From contig JAADGB010000006.1 of the NCBI GenBank assembly GCA_013152575.1, forward strand, positions 1-9,039: a stretch of 9,039 nt of DNA, in the 5' to 3' direction. This DNA is from Thermoproteota archaeon. GTDB taxonomy: Archaea > Thermoproteota > Thermoprotei_A > Sulfolobales > Acidilobaceae. Both the position numbers and the translations under genes were made by a program. A model generated the notes under the pieces. The model was not told the DNA's origin and searched no databases. It saw nothing but the letters and a program-made list of their open reading frames with translations. Shown in pieces: positions 6,066 to 9,039 of this stretch (position 1 is the stretch's first letter; every line of letters begins with the position of its first letter).

Positions 6066-7891
6066 TTCAAACCTACTATCTTCTCTAGGGTGTCTTCGAC
6101 GAATCCTAGACCCAACTTTCTCAATGTTTCTTTCCTTGGGACTCCTCTCTCGTCCCAGCCTCTTAGCTCGTAGTAGTAGTTGAGTAGCTGGTTGTACTTG
6201 TCGTAGTCTAGCTTTGCTCCAGCGTGGGGTCCCTTTGTTAATGGCTTCTTGAACCATTTAGCTGGTGGCATGTCCATTTCCCTGCTCCAGCCGTTGAGCT
6301 CCCTGATCCATATGGCTCTGATCAAGGCATAGATTCTGTCGGCGACGTTGTAGAGCTTCTCCCAGTCATAGGATACTCCAGTCGCAGCTGATAGTATCTT
6401 GGGATAGTAGTCTAGGCTTAAGCCAACCTCAACCCACGGCAGCCTACATGCCACGAAGCTCTCGAAGAGGCCGCCCCTAATCCTCTGGAGCTCGATGACC
6501 TTGGCGGCCTTCTCCTTACTGTATGCGAATCTGTCGGTTGCAACCTCCCAGCTAATCACCCATGCATCCTTGTGGTGTGCTCCAATCGAGCTGGTAGCGT
6601 ATGCTAGTGCCATGCCTGGAGCGGCGTGGCAGTCGTATGCGCTTACCTCCAGTCCCTTAACGTGTATTGCATAGTCGCATCCTCCCTTAGCCTTACAGGC
6701 GCTGGCGACTCCCTCTGCTAGGAGGTTTCCGAGCTCTCCCCTCCTTAGTGATATGTCTTCGAGGAGCGTCTTGTAGGCCTCGTAGTCTCCCCACTCTAGC
6801 TTAACACCGTCCAATAGGCCGTTCTGGCTTGCCTCAGTAGCCCATCCCATCACGCTACCCACGCTGATGGTATCGACCCCGTACTTGTCGGCGAGCCTGT
6901 TCAATACACCTACTTTCTGGAGGTCGTCGAGGCCGAGGTTTGAGCCTAGCATTGCAACGTTCTCGTAGTCTAGCTCGCTGGGGAGCTCCTCTGCATCTTT
7001 AATGACGTTTCCACATACCATGTTACAGTACGGGCATCCCCTCTGGTCTATCTTCAGCTCCTCCATCCTGTAGCCGTTGATACCCTTGAAGCCGTCGAAC
7101 ACTCCCTCCGAGAAGTTATAGGTTGGTAGCACGCTTGCCTCCTGGGCCCAGTCTATGGTCATCATAGTGCCCTGGCGCATCCAGAAGTCGTAGGCTTGAG
7201 CCTTCTTCACATCGATATAGGCCTTCGCACCCTCACTCCTAACCCTCTTAGCGTCATGGAGGGGTATCTCCTTGGTGCCCTTGATCACGACAGCTTTAAG
7301 CTTCTTAGATCCCATGACTGCACCCATTCCAGGCCTTCCACCACTACGGCCCTCCTGGCTCATCACCGTAGCGTACTTGACTAGGTTCTCTCCGGCAGGC
7401 CCGATTTCTACTATTCCAACGTTCTTGCCATACCTCTCCCTCAGCTTCTCCTCTGTTTTCCACGTGTCGAGACCCCATAGGTCGTCGGCATCCTCGAATG
7501 ATACCTTGTCATCCTCTACCACTACAACGGTCGGCTTATCAGCGGCTCCCGTGAAGACTATAGCGTCCCATCCAGCCTTCCTCATATGAACGCTGGCCCA
7601 TGTACCAACGTTCCCATCACCGTATCCTCCCGTTAGAGGACTCTTCGCAGCCACAACCATCTTGCCACTGCTTGGTAATGGTAGACCAGTTAATGGACCC
7701 ACAGCCATTATGAACAAGTTCTTTGGACCCAATGGATCAGTGCCAGGCTCTAGGTACTCCCATATGATCCTCGCCGCGAGCCCCCTACCGCCTAGATAGT
7801 CGAGGGCCCACTCGCTAGGATACTCTACGGGTTTAGCCTCCTTCCTCGACAAGTCTATCCAGAGTAGCCTACCCCACCATCCTTTAGGCAT
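6062..7891 (-). CDS. aor: Aldehyde:ferredoxin oxidoreductase, tungsten-containing (AOR family)
   Basis: AOR-family enzymes oxidise aldehydes to carboxylic acids and pass electrons to ferredoxin, using a tungsten bis-pyranopterin site and one [4Fe-4S] cluster, in the cytoplasm. At 609 residues it is full length (Pyrococcus AOR is about 605). The N-terminal domain is clear: GWWGRLLWIDLSRKE, YLGGRGLAARI, AVGPLTGLPLPSSGKM, KSPLTGGYGDGNVGTWAS and GWDAIVFTGAADKP. The cluster ligands are C286, C289 and C293 in CPYCNMVC, with C482 in FVACRLPW as the fourth. E310 in ELDYENVAMLGSN and the histidines in GAHHKD (439-440) match conserved active-site positions. The usual DxxGLC around the last cysteine reads ESFVAC, so the aspartate is replaced by E477. 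The exact aldehyde cannot be predicted. GGGGTTGAT lies just before the ATG. The next gene upstream on this strand is an unknown protein; a MoaD-type gene lies beyond it. Confidence 0.95.
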   Translation of the reverse strand: MPKGWWGRLLWIDLSRKEAKPVEYPSEWALDYLGGRGLAARIIWEYLEPGTDPLGPKNLFIMAVGPLTGLPLPSSGKMVVAAKSPLTGGYGDGNVGTWASVHMRKAGWDAIVFTGAADKPTVVVVEDDKVSFEDADDLWGLDTWKTEEKLRERYGKNVGIVEIGPAGENLVKYATVMSQEGRSGGRPGMGAVMGSKKLKAVVIKGTKEIPLHDAKRVRSEGAKAYIDVKKAQAYDFWMRQGTMMTIDWAQEASVLPTYNFSEGVFDGFKGINGYRMEELKIDQRGCPYCNMVCGNVIKDAEELPSELDYENVAMLGSNLGLDDLQKVGVLNRLADKYGVDTISVGSVMGWATEASQNGLLDGVKLEWGDYEAYKTLLEDISLRRGELGNLLAEGVASACKAKGGCDYAIHVKGLEVSAYDCHAAPGMALAYATSSIGAHHKDAWVISWEVATDRFAYSKEKAAKVIELQRIRGGLFESFVACRLPWVEVGLSLDYYPKILSAATGVSYDWEKLYNVADRIYALIRAIWIRELNGWSREMDMPPAKWFKKPLTKGPHAGAKLDYDKYNQLLNYYYELRGWDERGVPRKETLRKLGLGFVEDTLEKIVGLN

Positions 7892-7929
7892 AAATCAACC
7901 CCCGGTTATAGTCCGATTTTGTATCCACG

Positions 7930-7941
7930 AATACATGTATT
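7930..7941. promoter_or_regulatory. Perfect 12-bp palindrome in the aor promoter region
   Basis: AATACATGTATT is self-complementary and lies 39-50 bases upstream of the aor ATG, where the TATA box of a short-leader gene would be expected; AAATACAT on the minus strand may itself be that box. A dimeric regulator bound here would block TBP. Short AT-rich palindromes can arise by chance, so the call is tentative. Confidence 0.35.
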
Positions 7942-7997
7942 TGAGGAGGAATATTAATGGAACAACATAAGAGTACATAGCCAAAATAATGAGGTAT

Positions 7998-8663
7998 TCA
8001 AGGATATATCTTCACGCCAAGCTTCTGGAAGCTATTATCGTATATCTCCTCTACGTGGAAGACGAGAGCCGGATACCATGGATGACTCCTCTCACCCTCC
8101 GGAGCCACATGTATCATATCATGGAGGAGGTTCGCGTACTCGTACACTAGGCCATCCTCCACTATCTCGACACGCGTTCTAAGCTCGAACGCGCCCCGGT
8201 CGGGAGGGATAAGTATAGATATCGTCGCCCTACCGTTATCAACGAGGTTCCTATACGTGTGCCCCTTAGACATCAGATGGGATACAAGCGTCAATGGATC
8301 ACTCCTCTCCAGGTTGTAGACGTAGTCGAGGAGGAACTTTGCCGCCTCCAACATAGCCCGCCACCCCTTACCATACATCTCCTCAATTATCCTCCTCATC
8401 TTCCCGACTGCTTCCTCCAAGTACTCCTCCTTCACCATGAAGGATAACATGAATGGAGCAGCGTTAACCCCGGCTGGGCCACATGTTGCGACTGTGGGTG
8501 CTAGTAGGAGCGAGTTCTTATAGATCAAGTCGCTTATCTCATCCATCCCCTTAGCCTTCAGTAACGCCTCGACGATCCTCCTCCTCTCGAGGAAGTATAG
8601 GTCTATGTACTCCTTAGGCGGCTCTCCAGGCAAGGAATAACACCCACCTAGAAATCTAAGCAT
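7998..8663 (-). CDS. Protein of unknown function upstream of aor
   Basis: I do not recognise this 221-residue protein. No signal peptide, membrane span or cysteine cluster is seen. The N-terminal half looks largely helical (residues 18-120, many E/K/L/R), interrupted by a small-residue stretch APTVATCGPAGVNAAPF (56-71). The C-terminal part looks beta-rich (GRATISILIPPD, FELRTRVEIVED, LVYEYANLL) and is followed by histidines H181, H185, H194 and H203 (HDMIH, ERSHPWYP, VFHVEE) that could bind metal or cofactor. A split-barrel flavin-type fold crossed my mind for the C-terminal part but I cannot support it. It lies 106 bases upstream of aor on the same strand and is divergent from the moaD-like gene, so a role tied to AOR or its cofactor is plausible by context only. 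A TTG start at 8633 (211 residues) is better supported by promoter and ribosome-binding signals than the ATG at 8663. Confidence 0.75.
   Translation of the reverse strand: MLRFLGGCYSLPGEPPKEYIDLYFLERRRIVEALLKAKGMDEISDLIYKNSLLLAPTVATCGPAGVNAAPFMLSFMVKEEYLEEAVGKMRRIIEEMYGKGWRAMLEAAKFLLDYVYNLERSDPLTLVSHLMSKGHTYRNLVDNGRATISILIPPDRGAFELRTRVEIVEDGLVYEYANLLHDMIHVAPEGERSHPWYPALVFHVEEIYDNSFQKLGVKIYP
8641..8648 (-). promoter_or_regulatory. Ribosome binding site suggesting a TTG start at 8631-8633
   Basis: GGTGGGTG on the minus strand lies 7 bases ahead of an in-frame TTG (8631-8633), inside the longer reading frame that begins with ATG 8663. No comparable site precedes that ATG. Starting at the TTG removes ten residues. 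Confidence 0.45.
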
Positions 8664-8670
8664 GGACCAC

Positions 8671-8676
8671 TATAAA
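8671..8676 (-). promoter_or_regulatory. Predicted TATA box for the unknown gene
   Basis: TTTATA on the minus strand is a consensus archaeal box A core. Transcription from it would begin near 8647, which is inside the longer reading frame and downstream of ATG 8663, but just ahead of the GGTGGGTG and TTG start. Confidence 0.45.
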
Positions 8677-8712
8677 CGTTGGACAATACAGGCAGGGCGG
8701 TATTTACACACC

Positions 8713-8719
8713 TTATTTT
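8713..8719 (+). promoter_or_regulatory. Weak candidate TATA box for the MoaD-like gene
   Basis: TTATTTT is the best-placed A/T-rich element upstream of the TTG at 8762. It would start transcription near 8742, just before a GGGG at 8748-8751 that may serve as ribosome binding site. No clear BRE precedes it. Confidence 0.25.
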
Positions 8720-8761
8720 CCACCATAACCAACTAGCCATACAACACGGGGTACATGGGAG

Positions 8762-8989
8762 TTGAAGGTAACTGTAAGATACTTCGGCTACCTAGCAGAC
8801 CATGCTGGAGGCCGGGAGAAGACGATAGAGGCCAGAGAAGGGGCGAAGATAAAGGATGTAATAGTCCTACCACCCGACCTCGACATCGAGGAAGTAGTCA
8901 TACTCAAGAATGGAAAACCCGCATCACCAGATGACGAGTTGAATGACGGCGATACCGTATCAGTCCTCCCACACATCAGCGGAGGCTAA
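8762..8989 (+). CDS. MoaD/ThiS-family ubiquitin-like sulfur carrier
   Basis: This 75-residue protein has the beta-grasp pattern of MoaD: VTVRYFGYLADHAGGREKTI at the N-terminus, a helix entry at AKIKDVI, VVILKNGKPA in the middle, DDELNDGDTVSVLP, and the essential C-terminal di-glycine (HISGG). In this family an E1-like enzyme adenylates the tail, which becomes a thiocarboxylate and donates sulfur to molybdopterin or tungstopterin, or to tRNA; archaeal members (SAMPs) can also be joined to proteins. Being close to a tungsten AOR favours the pyranopterin role, but this is inference. The start is a TTG; ATG 8755 is out of frame. Ribosome binding is weak (GGGG ten bases upstream). It is divergent from the unknown gene at 7998-8663. 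No MoaE or E1 partner is visible in the window. Confidence 0.88.
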   Translation: MKVTVRYFGYLADHAGGREKTIEAREGAKIKDVIVLPPDLDIEEVVILKNGKPASPDDELNDGDTVSVLPHISGG

Positions 8990-9004
8990 CAACGGGGCGC
9001 GTAG

Positions 9005-9039
9005 ATGTCATCGACTACGTGTTTACCTAGTCCAAGGGA
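9005..9039 (+). CDS. Possible 5' end of another gene, cut by the window edge
   Basis: An ATG lies 15 bases after the moaD-like stop, five bases beyond GGGGCG, and its frame stays open to the window end (MSSTTCLPSPR, 11 codons). The spacing would suit a co-transcribed next gene, but the stretch is too short to show coding character and no family can be named. Confidence 0.2.
   Translation, partial: MSSTTCLPSPR

Noticed and set aside
7196..7589. Plus-strand frames of 62 and 105 codons inside aor
   Set aside because: They are antisense shadows of a full-length conserved enzyme, with low-complexity Ser/Thr/Pro content and no supporting start signals.
7957..7980. Seven-codon reading frame (MEQHKST) on + preceded by a strong GAGGAGGA at good spacing
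   Set aside because: Too short to judge. It lies within the aor upstream region on the opposite strand, and no promoter is evident. The match to a ribosome binding site is probably chance in a purine-rich stretch.
1..9039. CRISPR arrays, insertion sequences, tRNA, rRNA or box C/D RNA genes
   Set aside because: By reading I found no regularly spaced repeats, no terminal inverted repeats with a transposase, no tRNA-like region and no convincing C/D box pair in the intergenic gaps. A covariance-model search was not possible.

Overview
The window reads as a chromosomal segment of a hyperthermophilic crenarchaeon (Thermoproteota; Desulfurococcales/Pyrodictiales-like is my best guess, from recollection and not from a search). 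Reasons: an archaeal TFB with the half-degenerate crenarchaeal zinc ribbon, a tungsten-type aldehyde:ferredoxin oxidoreductase, an archaeal RtcB, archaeal mevalonate kinase, the archaea-specific dihydropteroate-synthase-like protein, BRE/TATA-type promoters, heavy use of AGG/AGA and ATA codons, and frequent TTG/GTG starts. Coding density is very high; no gap exceeds about 120 bases.

Layout. (1) 2-271: 3' end of a CYTH/CyaB-type gene on +. It faces rtcB (275-1726, -) with only 3 bases between their stops. (2) 1727-1850: divergent promoter region between rtcB and the next operon. (3) 1851-5025: a tightly packed + strand operon of deoC (deoxyribose-phosphate aldolase), a DHPS-like archaeal protein and mvk, whose ends overlap. 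(4) 5026-5132: a strong BRE/TATA promoter and a perfect 15-bp palindrome ahead of tfb (5133-6065). (5) 6062-7891: aor on -, whose stop codon overlaps that of tfb. (6) 7998-8663: an unrecognised protein on -, upstream of aor. (7) 8762-8989: a MoaD/ThiS-type ubiquitin-fold protein on +, divergent from (6), possibly followed by a further gene running off the window.

How the genes may work together: the right third could be a tungstoenzyme neighbourhood, since AOR needs a pyranopterin cofactor whose dithiolene sulfur is delivered by a MoaD-type carrier, with the unknown protein between them. The left operon combines deoxyribose-phosphate breakdown, a pterin-synthase-like TIM barrel of unknown chemistry and the first committed kinase of isoprenoid lipid synthesis. 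Its tight packing suggests co-expression, but the logic of the grouping is unclear. I see no CRISPR array, transposase, tRNA, rRNA or defence system. The most useful leads are the unknown gene beside aor/moaD, the DHPS-like protein without canonical DHPS motifs, the operator-like palindromes ahead of tfb and aor, and a sharp codon-composition change between deoC and mvk.
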